Assembly: GCF_900148505.1 (NCBI RefSeq)
Contig: NZ_FRXO01000005.1
Span: forward strand, 62,001-126,000
Direction of reading: 5' to 3'
Source of the DNA: Pseudoxanthobacter soli DSM 19599
GTDB lineage: Bacteria; Pseudomonadota; Alphaproteobacteria; Rhizobiales; Segnochrobactraceae
Length of the DNA stretch: 64,000 nt
The notes beneath the pieces are model-generated. The model was not told the origin of the DNA. It saw only the letters and a program-made list of their open reading frames with translations, and made no database searches. Positions 12,486-21,151 of this stretch are shown one piece after another. Numbering within the stretch: position 1 is the first letter of the stretch; each line of letters starts with the position of its first letter. A program made the translations under genes and the position numbers.

Positions 12486-13313
12486 TCAGTGCGCCATGAG
12501 CACGGGCACCGTCATGGTGCGCATCATGTCGCTGGTGGCACCGCCCAGGATGAACTGGCGCAGGCGGCTGTGGCCGTAGCCGCCCATCACGATCAGATCG
12601 GCGTCGCTGTCGACCGCCTGCTCGATCAGGGTGGTGGCGACATCGCGGCCGAGGGAGGACAGGCGGGAGATCTGCACCTTGAAGCCATGGCGGGCGAGAT
12701 GCAGCGCAAGGTCGGCGCCCGCATCCTCGCCGAGACCGCGACCCGAATCGACCACGGCGACATGGATCTCGCAGGCCTGCTTCAGGAGCGGAAGCGCGGC
12801 GCGCACGGCCCGGGAGACGGTGAGGCCGCCGTCCCAGCCGATCACGATCTTATCGAGCTTGAACGGCCCCTGATAGGCGCGCGGCGTCAGCAGCACGGGC
12901 GCGCCGGCCTCGATCAGCAGCGTCTCGATCAGAGCCTCGCGGGCGGGCTCCATCGCCTCCGGGTCGTCCTGGCCGACGACGGCGAGGTCGCACAGCCGGC
13001 CGACCGAGACGAGGCCGCTGCCTTCGCCTTCCATCAGCGAGAAGGTAGCGCTCTGGCCGCGCGCGCCTGTTTCCGCGAGGATGGCATCGAACGCCTTTAG
13101 CCCGGCCGCAGCGCGGTCCTCGGCGACCTCACGGGTGTCGTCGATCATCTCCAGCGGCACCGGACCGCCGATATAGACCGGGGACACGAAATCCGCGACC
13201 GGGGCGAGGCCGGTAACGTGGGCATCGGTTGCGAGCGCCAGCGACGCCGCAAGCCGGCAGGCCGCCCGGTCGCCCTCAAGGTCGATGATGGCGAGAATAT
13301 CCTTGATGCTCAT
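12486..13313 (-). CDS. Universal stress protein (two UspA domains)
   Basis: A 275-residue cytoplasmic protein of two tandem Usp folds. The second carries a clear ATP-binding pattern (VIGWDGG start, then GGYGHSRLRQFILGG and the ending TVPVLMAH). The first domain is more degenerate. Usp proteins bind ATP or act as stress regulators; the specific role is not evident. It is flanked by short intergenic regions and appears monocistronic. Confidence 0.9.
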   Translation of the reverse strand: MSIKDILAIIDLEGDRAACRLAASLALATDAHVTGLAPVADFVSPVYIGGPVPLEMIDDTREVAEDRAAAGLKAFDAILAETGARGQSATFSLMEGEGSGLVSVGRLCDLAVVGQDDPEAMEPAREALIETLLIEAGAPVLLTPRAYQGPFKLDKIVIGWDGGLTVSRAVRAALPLLKQACEIHVAVVDSGRGLGEDAGADLALHLARHGFKVQISRLSSLGRDVATTLIEQAVDSDADLIVMGGYGHSRLRQFILGGATSDMMRTMTVPVLMAH

Positions 13314-13552
13314 AACCTCTCCGATCGGTTCTGCCGCGGCGTGCGATGCCCTCGGGCCCGGGTGCGGCCTTCGCTGCGCCCCTTTTCGACCGGATTGCGG
13401 TCCGGGTCCATGGCGGCGACGCGATTTTTGCTCGCGCCCCGGCCGTTATCCTTGTGCTGCCGCAGGGTTTCGGCAGTCGGAGGTACGAGACTGCGATCGG
13501 GTGACGTCGATCGGGCGACGTCGACCCGGCCCACCGATATGGCCGTGGCGCC

Positions 13553-13945
13553 TCAGGTCTTCCCGGCCGTCTTCCGATTGCGCCCGACCATCACGTCATA
13601 GCCGGCGTACACGGCGAGCGCGCCGAAATAGACGGCAAGGACCGTCCATCCCCAGACCGGGACGGACGCGCGCTGCTGGAAGATGATGCTCGAACACACC
13701 ACCGTCACGCCAATAAGAAGCGGAACGGTCCATTTCGCCTTCATCAAGGCAAGATAGGTATCCGCCCACCGACCCGCCCGGTTTGCATTCGCAGGAAGCG
13801 AGGCGAGGATCAGCACGGTGTAAATGGAAAGCAGGACGAAGATTGCCGCAATGCCCATTGCATCGATCCGTTCGCGACTGGATGCGTGCCGGAGCGTCTC
13901 GCTGTCGATGATCTCATCAACCGACGGAAGTCGCACCGGAGTCAA
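13553..13945 (-). CDS. Hypothetical small membrane protein
   Basis: A 130-residue protein with about three membrane segments (near residues 31–52, 74–92 and 97–116) and a charged C-terminal tail. No known domain was recognised. It is probably an inner-membrane protein of unknown function. Codon use and hydrophobic pattern support a real gene. Confidence 0.6.
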   Translation of the reverse strand: MTPVRLPSVDEIIDSETLRHASSRERIDAMGIAAIFVLLSIYTVLILASLPANANRAGRWADTYLALMKAKWTVPLLIGVTVVCSSIIFQQRASVPVWGWTVLAVYFGALAVYAGYDVMVGRNRKTAGKT

Positions 13946-14102
13946 TTTCTGCGAAACTATTCATGCCACAGAGAAAAGTAAGTCTCATGACGGCGGGCTA
14001 TTCTGGCCTGCCGTCATGCTTGCGGCAAGTGTTTCCGGCGGCGTTCGCCGTTAAATATTGTTCATGTGGCCCTGTGGCGGTCGCGGAACTTGCCGCGATC
14101 GG

Positions 14103-15725
14103 TCAGAACAGGCTGCCCTGGCTGCCAGGTCCCGGCTTCTTCGGCCGCGCGGCGTCGCTTCGCTTCGGCTTCGGAGCCTCCTGCTGCGGTGCCGGATCGG
14201 CGGGCGTGGCGCCGCCGCCGGCGGCGATGGCGGCGATGCGGCCGTCGGACAGTTCGACCGTCAGTGCCTCGCCCGCGGAAACGGCCGTGACGCTGTGAAC
14301 CGGGCGATCGGCTGCATCGCGCAGGATGGCATAACCCCGCCGCAGCACCGCCCGGTGGCCGAGCCCGTCGATCAGCTTCAGCGCGGTTTGGAGCCGCCCC
14401 CGGGAGCGTTCGACAGAACGTGTGAAAGCGCCTTCGAGCCGGCCCGACAGTTCCTCCAGCCGCCGTTTGCGGTCTGCGGCCGCACGCTCGAGCCTCTCCG
14501 GGGAAAGGCGGCGCGCGACGGCATCGAGATCGGCGCGCTTGCGGGCGACGAGGCGCAGGCTGCCGGACTCCAGCCGCCGGCCGTCGAGCGCGAGCCGCTC
14601 CCGCCGCGCGTCGAGCGTCCGCATCAGCCCGGCCGGCGACAGCCGCGAGGCCGAACGTTCGAACCGGGTTCGGTGGATCTGGCGGGCGGTGGTAAGCCCG
14701 TGGGCAAGCCTCGCCGACGCGAGATCGAGCCGCTGGCGCGCCGGCGCGACGAGGTCGCGCGGCTGCGGCAGGCCACGCGCGGCGGACCGGACCAGCGTCC
14801 GGCGTGCCTCGATCAGGCGGCGGACGGCACCGGAAAGCCGGCGGCCGTCGTCATCCACGGTCGCGATCAGGTCGGCGCGCACCGGCACGATCATTTCCGC
14901 CGCGCCCGTCGGCGTCGGTGCGCGACGGTCCGCGGCGTGGTCGATCAGCGTCCAGTCGGTTTCGTGACCGATGGCCGAGACGAGCGGGATCGCCGAACGC
15001 GCGGCGGCGCGCACCACGTTCTCCTCGTTGAAGCTCCAGAGATCTTCCAGCGACCCGCCGCCACGGGCAACCACGATCACGTCCGGCCGGGGGAAGGCGC
15101 CGCCCGCTGTCATCGCGTTGAAGCCGTCGATGGCCGCCGTGACTTCGGCCGCCGCGGTTTCGCCCTGCACCCTCACGGGCCACACCAGCACTTCGACCTG
15201 GAAGCGGTCGGACAGGCGGTGAAGGATGTCGCGGATCACCGCGCCGGTCGGCGAGGTGACGACGCCGACGACGCGCGGCAGGAACGGCAGCGGCTTCTTG
15301 CGGACCTCGTCGAACAGGCCCTCGGCGGCAAGGCGTCGCCGCCGGTCCTCAAGCAGCGCCATCAGCGCGCCGACGCCGGCCGGTTCCAGCGCCTCGATGA
15401 CGATCTGGTACTTCGAGCCGCCCGGGAAGGTGGTGAGCTTGCCGGTCGCGACCACCTCCATGCCCTCCTCGGGACGGAAGCGCAGCCGCTGGAACACCCC
15501 GCGCCACACGACGGCTTCGATGCGGGCCTTGTCGTCCTTCAGAGAGAAATAGGCGTGGCCGGACGAATGCGGGCCGCGATAGCCGGAGATTTCGCCGCGC
15601 ACGCGGACATGACCGTAGGCATCCTCGATGGTGCGCTTCACCGAAAACGCGATCTCGGAAACCGTGAACTCGCCGATATTGCCGCGCGGCCCGTCAAGAT
15701 CGCTAACGCTGTCGCCGTCCATCAT
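14103..15725 (-). CDS. xseA: Exodeoxyribonuclease VII large subunit
   Basis: The catalytic subunit of ExoVII, which degrades single-stranded DNA from both ends. The 540-residue protein has the N-terminal OB-fold (VSEIAFSVKRTIEDAYGHVRVRGEISGY region, read in parts), the nuclease core (VVARGGGSLEDLWSFNEE), a long basic coiled-coil region and the C-terminal segment HRAVLRRGYAILRDA. The start is uncertain within ten residues: ATG at 15725 or 15722, or GTG at 15752. The small subunit XseB is not in the window. Confidence 0.94.
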   Translation of the reverse strand: MMDGDSVSDLDGPRGNIGEFTVSEIAFSVKRTIEDAYGHVRVRGEISGYRGPHSSGHAYFSLKDDKARIEAVVWRGVFQRLRFRPEEGMEVVATGKLTTFPGGSKYQIVIEALEPAGVGALMALLEDRRRRLAAEGLFDEVRKKPLPFLPRVVGVVTSPTGAVIRDILHRLSDRFQVEVLVWPVRVQGETAAAEVTAAIDGFNAMTAGGAFPRPDVIVVARGGGSLEDLWSFNEENVVRAAARSAIPLVSAIGHETDWTLIDHAADRRAPTPTGAAEMIVPVRADLIATVDDDGRRLSGAVRRLIEARRTLVRSAARGLPQPRDLVAPARQRLDLASARLAHGLTTARQIHRTRFERSASRLSPAGLMRTLDARRERLALDGRRLESGSLRLVARKRADLDAVARRLSPERLERAAADRKRRLEELSGRLEGAFTRSVERSRGRLQTALKLIDGLGHRAVLRRGYAILRDAADRPVHSVTAVSAGEALTVELSDGRIAAIAAGGGATPADPAPQQEAPKPKRSDAARPKKPGPGSQGSLF

Positions 15726-15788
15726 CGCCTCCGGTTCGGGCACAGGGTTCACCCGAATCCGGCGCGAAGTCCAGAGCGGTTGCCGATG

Positions 15789-16283
15789 TCAGGGTGCCTC
15801 GCCAGGCGGGGGGGGCGGTGGTGGCGGAGGAGGGCCGTCGTCGACGGGAATCGGCGGCATGGCGTTCTTGCCGCGGCCGATTTCCTGCCGCACCGTAAGC
15901 GGCACCGTTTCGAGCGCGCGCAGGATCGAGGACTGCACGATGGTCATCAGCCCGCGGGCCTTGTCCTGCTCCACCAGAAAGAGCGCCTTCACGCGGGCCG
16001 GATCCAGCGGATCGGCACGCATGGCCTCGAAGGTCTGCTGGCGCGCTTCGTTGAGTTCGCGCGCTGCCTGCCGGACAAGCGGGCGGTTCTGGTTGTCTGC
16101 CCGCACGGCATCGCGGATCTCCGGCGGAAACGCGCGCATCATGAATCCGACGCCGGGCGGTGGCGGCGGTGGCGGTCGATGGGAAAAGGTGCCGACGAGA
16201 TAGCCGGCACCGACGAAATTCACGACGAGCGAGACCGCGAGCACGGCGGCCACCGCAACCGCCGTGCGGGTGCCGACGATCAT
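15789..16283 (-). CDS. Periplasmic heavy-metal-sensor-like protein
   Basis: A 164-residue protein with one N-terminal membrane anchor (about residues 8–32), a proline run, and a four-helix periplasmic region (ELNEARQQTFEAMRADPLDPARV...) of the Spy/CpxP/CnrX-like Metal_resist type, ending in a long proline run. In CnrYXH-type systems such a sensor controls an anti-sigma factor. The His ligands of CnrX are largely missing here (only one His near the anchor), so metal sensing is doubtful. Its ATG overlaps the upstream gene by 4 bp. Confidence 0.75.
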   Translation of the reverse strand: MIVGTRTAVAVAAVLAVSLVVNFVGAGYLVGTFSHRPPPPPPPGVGFMMRAFPPEIRDAVRADNQNRPLVRQAARELNEARQQTFEAMRADPLDPARVKALFLVEQDKARGLMTIVQSSILRALETVPLTVRQEIGRGKNAMPPIPVDDGPPPPPPPPPPGEAP

Positions 16284-16786
16284 GACAGGTCACCCGGATC
16301 GAATCCGAGGACGACGACCGCCAGTTCCTGCTCGCCGTAGCCGGTGTCGTGGGTGGCCGGCACAGGGGCGACAATGCTGAGGCCGACGCCGAGGGCGACG
16401 CACATCACCAGCGTCCATGCCCCGACGAAGGCGAAGCGGCGGCTGAAGCCGATCCGAAGAGGACGTTCGGCCGAACGCGGCCGTGCGCCGTGGAGCCGCG
16501 ACACCAGTCGCCCGACGGTCGCCGAATCGACCGGAGCGGTGGCGACGGCCTCCCCCAGAAGCACATCGAGGGCGCGGGCGCGGTCGGCCTCCCGCCGCGC
16601 GGTTTCATCGCGGGCGGTCAAGGCTAGGGCGGCTTCGCGCTCGCGGGCAGGCCAGCGCGCCGGATCGCCGCCGCAACGGTCGAGCAGGGCGAGAAACGCC
16701 GTCCGGTCGAGCGCCGCGGGACCTTCGCCCGGGAGCCCGCGGGCCGGACCGGCTTCGGAGCCGGAAGGATGATGACGGTTCGACAT
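16280..16786 (-). CDS. Putative membrane anti-sigma factor
   Basis: A 168-residue protein with a cytoplasmic N-terminal half (acidic/basic, with the DPARWPAREREAALAL segment seen in small anti-sigma-like proteins) and one membrane segment near residues 118–140, leaving a short periplasmic tail. No zinc HxxxCxxC motif is visible. Function is inferred from context: it starts at the stop codon of the sigma factor (TAATG) and overlaps the sensor gene by 4 bp. It could instead be an unrelated membrane protein. Confidence 0.6.
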   Translation of the reverse strand: MSNRHHPSGSEAGPARGLPGEGPAALDRTAFLALLDRCGGDPARWPAREREAALALTARDETARREADRARALDVLLGEAVATAPVDSATVGRLVSRLHGARPRSAERPLRIGFSRRFAFVGAWTLVMCVALGVGLSIVAPVPATHDTGYGEQELAVVVLGFDPGDLS

Positions 16787-17421
16787 TATCGGACTTCCCC
16801 CTCGCGCCGGGCGAGGTTCATTCTCAACGTTCTGCGCGCGCGCACCAGAAGCTGTTCGGCCGCACCGACGGTTACGCCCAGGCTTTCGGCGATGTCGGCG
16901 GTGCTGTGTTCTCCGCCAGCGGCGATCAGGATCGCGGCACGCTGACGGGCGGGCAGGGCGCGGATGTCGTCCATCACCGCGGCGAGGCGAGATCGGTCGG
17001 CGAGCTGCCGTTCGGCGCCGACGTCCGGGTCGGCGGCCTCTGCCGCGTCCTCCAGACCGACGAAGCGCCGCAGCTTTCGCCGCCGCTCGAGATCGATGCA
17101 GCGGTTGACCGCGATCCGGGTGATCCAGCTCGCAACCTTGACGCCTCGGTCCTCGAAACGCGAGGCCGTGCGCCAGATCGTCCAGAAGGTATCCTGCACC
17201 ACGTCGTCGGCGCTGCCGGCCGCGGCGCTGTAGCCGGCCGCGAGCGCGCGGATACGGGCGCCGTGCCGGCGGAGCAGAGCCGTCAGCGCCTGCTCGTCAC
17301 CGGCCGCAACCGCCCTGATGAGGGCGATGTCGGGATCGGCCGCGGCAACCTCGGCGATCGCCGCGCCGGCCGCCGCCGCTTCGGACGAGGCGTCGCTATC
17401 CGGCACCCGCTCGAACGTCAT
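16786..17421 (-). CDS. ECF-type sigma-70 family RNA polymerase sigma factor
   Basis: A 211-residue ECF sigma factor. Region 2 reads DEQALTALLRRHGARIRALAAGY followed by DDVVQDTFWTIWRTASRFE and SWITRIAVNRCIDLERRRK. Region 4 carries the helix-turn-helix HSTADIAESLGVTVGAAEQLLVRARRTLR. The ATG at 17421 is chosen because the open frame above it has no sigma similarity. It is the first gene of a three-gene unit with the membrane protein and periplasmic sensor-like protein, suggesting a self-regulated envelope-stress or metal-stress system. Confidence 0.87.
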   Translation of the reverse strand: MTFERVPDSDASSEAAAAGAAIAEVAAADPDIALIRAVAAGDEQALTALLRRHGARIRALAAGYSAAAGSADDVVQDTFWTIWRTASRFEDRGVKVASWITRIAVNRCIDLERRRKLRRFVGLEDAAEAADPDVGAERQLADRSRLAAVMDDIRALPARQRAAILIAAGGEHSTADIAESLGVTVGAAEQLLVRARRTLRMNLARREGEVR

Positions 17422-17940
17422 GGCGGCGTCCGGGCGCGCGTGGAGACCGGCCTCGCCGGCCCGCGCGCTGCCGGCGGGGCCGCCGGTGCCGTTCTGCAGG
17501 GAATCCGCCGCCACGTCGGCTCCGGTTGCTGTGTCATGCCATCCGAGGGTCCGCCGCACGCCCGTCGCCATCTCCGTCGCGACCCGCGCCGCGCCGGTTC
17601 CCGCCTTGCCTGTCCTGGTCTGCGCGACGTCCGGTCGACCGAATGTCGCGAAGGGCTGAACGAACGCCGCCATGGCCAACTCTCTCGACCGTGTCCATCA
17701 TAGCAACTGCCGTACGAGACGGCGACTGCAAGGAGAACGCGGCAGGCGCCCATTTCCCTACGCACGCAAACACCTCTGGCACCGGCTCAGGCCCGCAAGT
17801 CCCCACGGCCGGCCGCCGGAACGAGGCCTTCGCTGGGGGCAACAGCCACTTTCTGCACCGATGACCGTCCCGCCGCGATTGCGGAACGCCACCTGATCGG
17901 TTATGAGATCGGCGTTCGCCAGCGCGGCGAAATCCGGCCT

Positions 17941-18017
17941 GCACCCGTAGCTCAGCTGGATAGAGCGTTGCCCTCCGAAGGCAAAGGTCACACGTTCGAA
18001 TCGTGTCGGGTGCGCCA
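17941..18017 (+). tRNA. tRNA-Arg (anticodon CCG)
   Basis: A full cloverleaf. Acceptor GCACCCG (17941–17947) pairs with CGGGTGC (18007–18013), with discriminator G and encoded CCA (18015–18017). The anticodon arm is TTGCC-CTCCGAA-GGCAA with CCG at 17975–17977, and the T-loop reads GTTCGAATC. It reads CGG codons. Degraded DNA with CRISPR and IS remnants starts downstream. Confidence 0.97.
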
Positions 18018-18304
18018 TTTTCTGGCGAAAATCAGTCACATATCAAGGCGCCCTTTAGGGCCGTGCACCTCTGTCTCGATGCGGTGGGGATTACGGCGTG
18101 CGGCAGCGGCACCGCGTGGAGCGGACGGCGAAGAGATTCGCGATGAGCGTCGTGGCTCTGCCCCTAAGCCGCCTTTCACACCTTGTTGAATCTGCGCCGC
18201 GAGGGCCGCCTTGTCCTGCGGCAGGCAGCGCCCGGAGTGCTTGGTGACCGTCTCCAGGGTGTCCTGGACCGGACGAACACGCAAGCACTGCCGGTCGTCG
18301 AGCG
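18018..18304. other. Degraded DNA downstream of tRNA-Arg
   Basis: About 290 bp between the tRNA and the decayed CRISPR repeats. Open frames are short and unrecognisable on both strands. It is probably remnant sequence of a former mobile or accessory segment; no att-like repeat of the tRNA 3' end was found elsewhere in the window by eye. Confidence 0.4.
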
Positions 18305-18468
18305 GTTTCGGTCCACGCCCCTGGGAGAGGGGCGACATGTTGGGGAACTGGACGGTCTGGCCGCCGGTCGAGTTTCGATCCACGCGCCCGCGAGAAGGGC
18401 GACGTCGTTCAGCGGCGCGACCGCGACCTACGCCGCGTTTCTATCCACACCCCTGCGATAGAGGCGAC
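18305..18468 (-). CRISPR. Degenerate three-repeat type I-C CRISPR remnant
   Basis: Three 32-nt units (18305–18336, 18372–18403, 18437–18468) are separated by 35- and 33-nt unique segments. Each is a mutated form of the repeat used in the array at 29.8 kb: all keep a GTTTC start, the TCCAC core and the GGCGAC end, with several substitutions elsewhere. Period and orientation match the I-C array. No cas gene is adjacent, so this looks like a decayed orphan array. Strand is assigned by analogy to the main array. Confidence 0.8.
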
Positions 18469-18519
18469 CTAATCGCTGCACTCGGTGGCCTGTGGTGGTT
18501 GCGGGCGAGGCCGCGTTGC

Positions 18520-18670
18520 TCAGGGCCGCCAACACGTGCCCGGCCCGATAGCTGAAGCGTGGACGCATCATCGGCGAGAAGCGCGAGAAGGCGTCAACCG
18601 CGGCCAGCGCCCGGCTCTTGCGGCCGGCGGCGAGCTGGTCTTGGACCGGCTCCATCACCCAGACGTCAAT
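18520..18670 (-). mobile_element. IS3-family transposase (OrfB) fragment
   Basis: A short minus-strand translation contains WVMEPVQDQLAAGRKSRALA, then AVDAFSRFSPMMRPRFSYRA. This matches the start of the IS3-family DDE integrase core (the pattern D-Q-L-x-x-G-R-K-x-R-x-L-x-x-V-D-x-F-S-R-F-S). The first Asp of the DDE triad is present; the rest of the transposase is missing. No terminal inverted repeats were seen. It is a decayed insertion beside the degenerate CRISPR repeats. Confidence 0.65.
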
Positions 18671-18741
18671 CGTCCCAGTGGCGGGCGTCCGGTCCTGCCG
18701 CACCTTTGCTTAGCCGACGCTCCGGTGTCCCGTTGCGCAGC

Positions 18742-19443
18742 TCATTTCTTTTCACTCAGTATTTTATCTTTAATGATCTGACGGAGAGTTTGTGCCAGGT
18801 TCGGCGTGGCGCTCGAGCATGTAATCATGATCTCGCTCGGCGATTCGGTAAGCGACGTATATGCGTGCTTCATGGTGCTGTCCAAATAGACGCAGTCGCC
18901 CGTCTCAAGCGCGATCGGCTCGTAATATTCCGAGAAAAGCATAACTCTGCCTTTCAAGACATGCACGAATTCTTCCCCGACGTGTGATGTCATTTCGCCG
19001 GCCTGCTCAATCGTTCGTGCGCGAATCTCGATATGTATGGGTATGATTCGTTTGTGAGCGACATCGGAGCAAAGATATCGATAGGTATAATATTTCGTGT
19101 CCAGTTGCTGGCCGTCATATTGCCGGCTGACGCTGCGCCGGCCAACGACGACAGCCGGTGTCCTGTCATCGGTCGCAGGAGGATCAAGAAGGTCTGCAAT
19201 TTCGACCCCAAGTCCCCGGCTCAGTTGCAGCACCTTGTCGAAAGTGGGCGATAGCAGGCCATTCTCAATCTTGGACAAGGTCGAAGTCGAGATGCCTGTC
19301 ATCGTGCTGACGTCGGCCAGTGTCCAGCCATGATGCGCGCGCCGGTCGCGCAGCAACTTCCCCAGCGCGGGCGGCTCATTGTTTATCGGAGTGTCTCGGT
19401 CTGCCACGTCTGGTCCTGCCGCTTGGCGATTGCGAGGGGTCAT
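18742..19443 (-). CDS. XRE-family transcriptional regulator with C-terminal cupin
   Basis: A 233-residue regulator. The N-terminal HTH (LGKLLRDRRAHHGWTLADVS ... GISTSTLSKIENGLLSPTF) is followed by a cupin_2 domain (about 150–210, GEEFVHVLKGRVMLF ... LETGDCVYLDSTMKHAY). Such PuuR-like proteins usually sense amines, amino acids or small acids. Its ATG overlaps the stop of the last permease gene (TAATG), making it the last gene of the importer operon. GC content is lower than in its neighbours. Confidence 0.88.
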   Translation of the reverse strand: MTPRNRQAAGPDVADRDTPINNEPPALGKLLRDRRAHHGWTLADVSTMTGISTSTLSKIENGLLSPTFDKVLQLSRGLGVEIADLLDPPATDDRTPAVVVGRRSVSRQYDGQQLDTKYYTYRYLCSDVAHKRIIPIHIEIRARTIEQAGEMTSHVGEEFVHVLKGRVMLFSEYYEPIALETGDCVYLDSTMKHAYTSLTESPSEIMITCSSATPNLAQTLRQIIKDKILSEKK

Positions 19444-20237
19444 TATTTTCGCGCCATCGTCTCCTTAAGCGACATCGCACCGAGAACGGCAAGTGTGATT
19501 GTCACCGCGAGGACGATGGAGACGAGCGCATTCACTTCGGGGGTGAAGCCAACCCGCATCATCGCCCACAGGCGGATGGGCAGGGTCGCATCGCCGCCGA
19601 CGAGGAAGAAGGTGACCAGCGTCTCGTCGAAAGAAAGGGTGAAGGCGAGAAGGCCGCTGGTGACCAAGGCCGACCGCAACTGCGGCAGCACCACATGCCG
19701 GAAGGTCTGCCAGTTGTTGGCGCCGAGATCTAGCGAGGCCTCGATCTGGCTGTTCTCCAGGCTTTCCAGCCTGATCGTCACCATACGGTAGATGATGGCG
19801 AGAACCAGCACGACGTGCCCGACGGTGACGGTCAGAAGGCCGCGCTCCAGCCCGAGGCCGCGGAACGCGATGAGCAGCGAGATGCCGGTGATGATGGCCG
19901 GCAGCACGAAGGGCAGGAAGATCACGAGCTCGATGAGCGCCCGGCCGCGGCGAACACCCGTCTTCATGTAATAGGCAAGGCCGAGCGCCAGCGCCGTGGC
20001 GAGCGCGACGGCGCTGGCGCCGACCAGGAGCGTGTTGCCGAGGGCGGCGAGCATCTGCGGATTGTCGCCAAGCCGGGCGTACCACTGCAGGCCGAAGCTG
20101 CTCCAGTCGATTCCCTCGCGGCTGATGTCGAAGAAGGACAGCAGCACCACCATGAACGCGGGGCCGTAGAGCGCTGCAAACACCAGGGCGCCGATCAGCC
20201 ACAGCAGGGTAATGGTCATGCGCTCTGCGGCGGTCAT
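19443..20237 (-). CDS. ABC transporter permease (PotC-like)
   Basis: A 264-residue inner-membrane permease with about six membrane segments and the binding-protein-dependent transport loop (LDLGANNWQTFRHVVLPQL, the EAA motif). It resembles PotC/YdcV of spermidine/putrescine importers. The ATG at 20237 overlaps the preceding permease stop by 4 bp; the frame above it is the out-of-frame shadow of that gene. Confidence 0.9.
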   Translation of the reverse strand: MTAAERMTITLLWLIGALVFAALYGPAFMVVLLSFFDISREGIDWSSFGLQWYARLGDNPQMLAALGNTLLVGASAVALATALALGLAYYMKTGVRRGRALIELVIFLPFVLPAIITGISLLIAFRGLGLERGLLTVTVGHVVLVLAIIYRMVTIRLESLENSQIEASLDLGANNWQTFRHVVLPQLRSALVTSGLLAFTLSFDETLVTFFLVGGDATLPIRLWAMMRVGFTPEVNALVSIVLAVTITLAVLGAMSLKETMARK

Positions 20238-21151
20238 TTCACCCTCGCGTGACGGGAGATGGCGGCCGCAACCAGGATGATGAGGACGACCGAGACCAGC
20301 AGCACCACGGCCAGCGCCGCTCCGAAGGGCCAGTTGAAGGCCATGCCGAACTGGCTCCAGATCGCGCGGCCGAAGGTGAAGCCCTGATTGCCGCCGACCA
20401 TTTGCGGGGTGAGATAATCGCCCAGCGCCAGCACCATGACGAACAGCGCGCCGACGATCGAGCCGGGCAGGCTGAGCGGCAGAACCACATGGACGAAGGT
20501 CGGGCCCGGCCGGCCGCCCAGATCGGCCGAAGCTGCCATCAGTGAGGGCGAGATGCGCTCCAGCGACAGGAAGATCGGCAGGATGGCATAGGGCAGATAG
20601 ATCACCGCCATGGTGATCATCACTGCGGTCTGGTTGTAGATGAAGGCCTTGCTCGGCACGTCCAGCACGCCGATCTGGATCAGCAGCCAATTGACCGGGC
20701 CGTTATAGCCGAGAATGTTCCGCATCGCGTATATCTTGACGATATAGTTCATCGCCAGCGGGATCACGCTTATCAGCAGAAGAAAGTAGCGTAGGCGGCC
20801 TTCCAGACGCCAGATCAGATAGGCAATGATATAGCCGAAGATCAGACTGGTGGTTGCGACGATGCCGGCAAGCCAGAGAGTTCCGGTGAATACGCTGCGA
20901 TAGACCGGTTTCGCCAGAAAATCGATGTAGTTAGCCAGGGTAAAGCTCTTCACCAACTGGCCATCGGCGGTCGACCAGAAACTGTAAAGCAAAAAAGTGG
21001 CCAGCGGCACGAGAATCAAAAGGACAGGCAGGCCATACACCACCAGCGCCAGAGCGATGCGACGCAATTGCCGGCGGCGGGAGGGGACACCCGTCCTCAT
21101 CGGACCAGCCTGGGGCGCGGCGAAGGAGAGATCGGCCATGGCGCGCCTCAT
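20234..21151 (-). CDS. ABC transporter permease (PotB-like)
   Basis: A 305-residue permease with a basic N-terminus and about six membrane segments. Its EAA loop reads SADLGGRPGPTFVHVVLPLSLP. It pairs with the PotC-like subunit to form the translocation channel of a polyamine-type importer. It overlaps the ATPase stop by 4 bp. An internal ATG four codons later (MADLSF) is an alternative start. Confidence 0.9.
   Translation of the reverse strand: MRRAMADLSFAAPQAGPMRTGVPSRRRQLRRIALALVVYGLPVLLILVPLATFLLYSFWSTADGQLVKSFTLANYIDFLAKPVYRSVFTGTLWLAGIVATTSLIFGYIIAYLIWRLEGRLRYFLLLISVIPLAMNYIVKIYAMRNILGYNGPVNWLLIQIGVLDVPSKAFIYNQTAVMITMAVIYLPYAILPIFLSLERISPSLMAASADLGGRPGPTFVHVVLPLSLPGSIVGALFVMVLALGDYLTPQMVGGNQGFTFGRAIWSQFGMAFNWPFGAALAVVLLVSVVLIILVAAAISRHARVK

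Noticed and set aside
14058-16340. A 760-codon plus-strand frame across xseA and the sensor gene
   Set aside because: Antisense shadow with no recognisable domain; the three genes on the minus strand have clear starts, overlaps and motifs.
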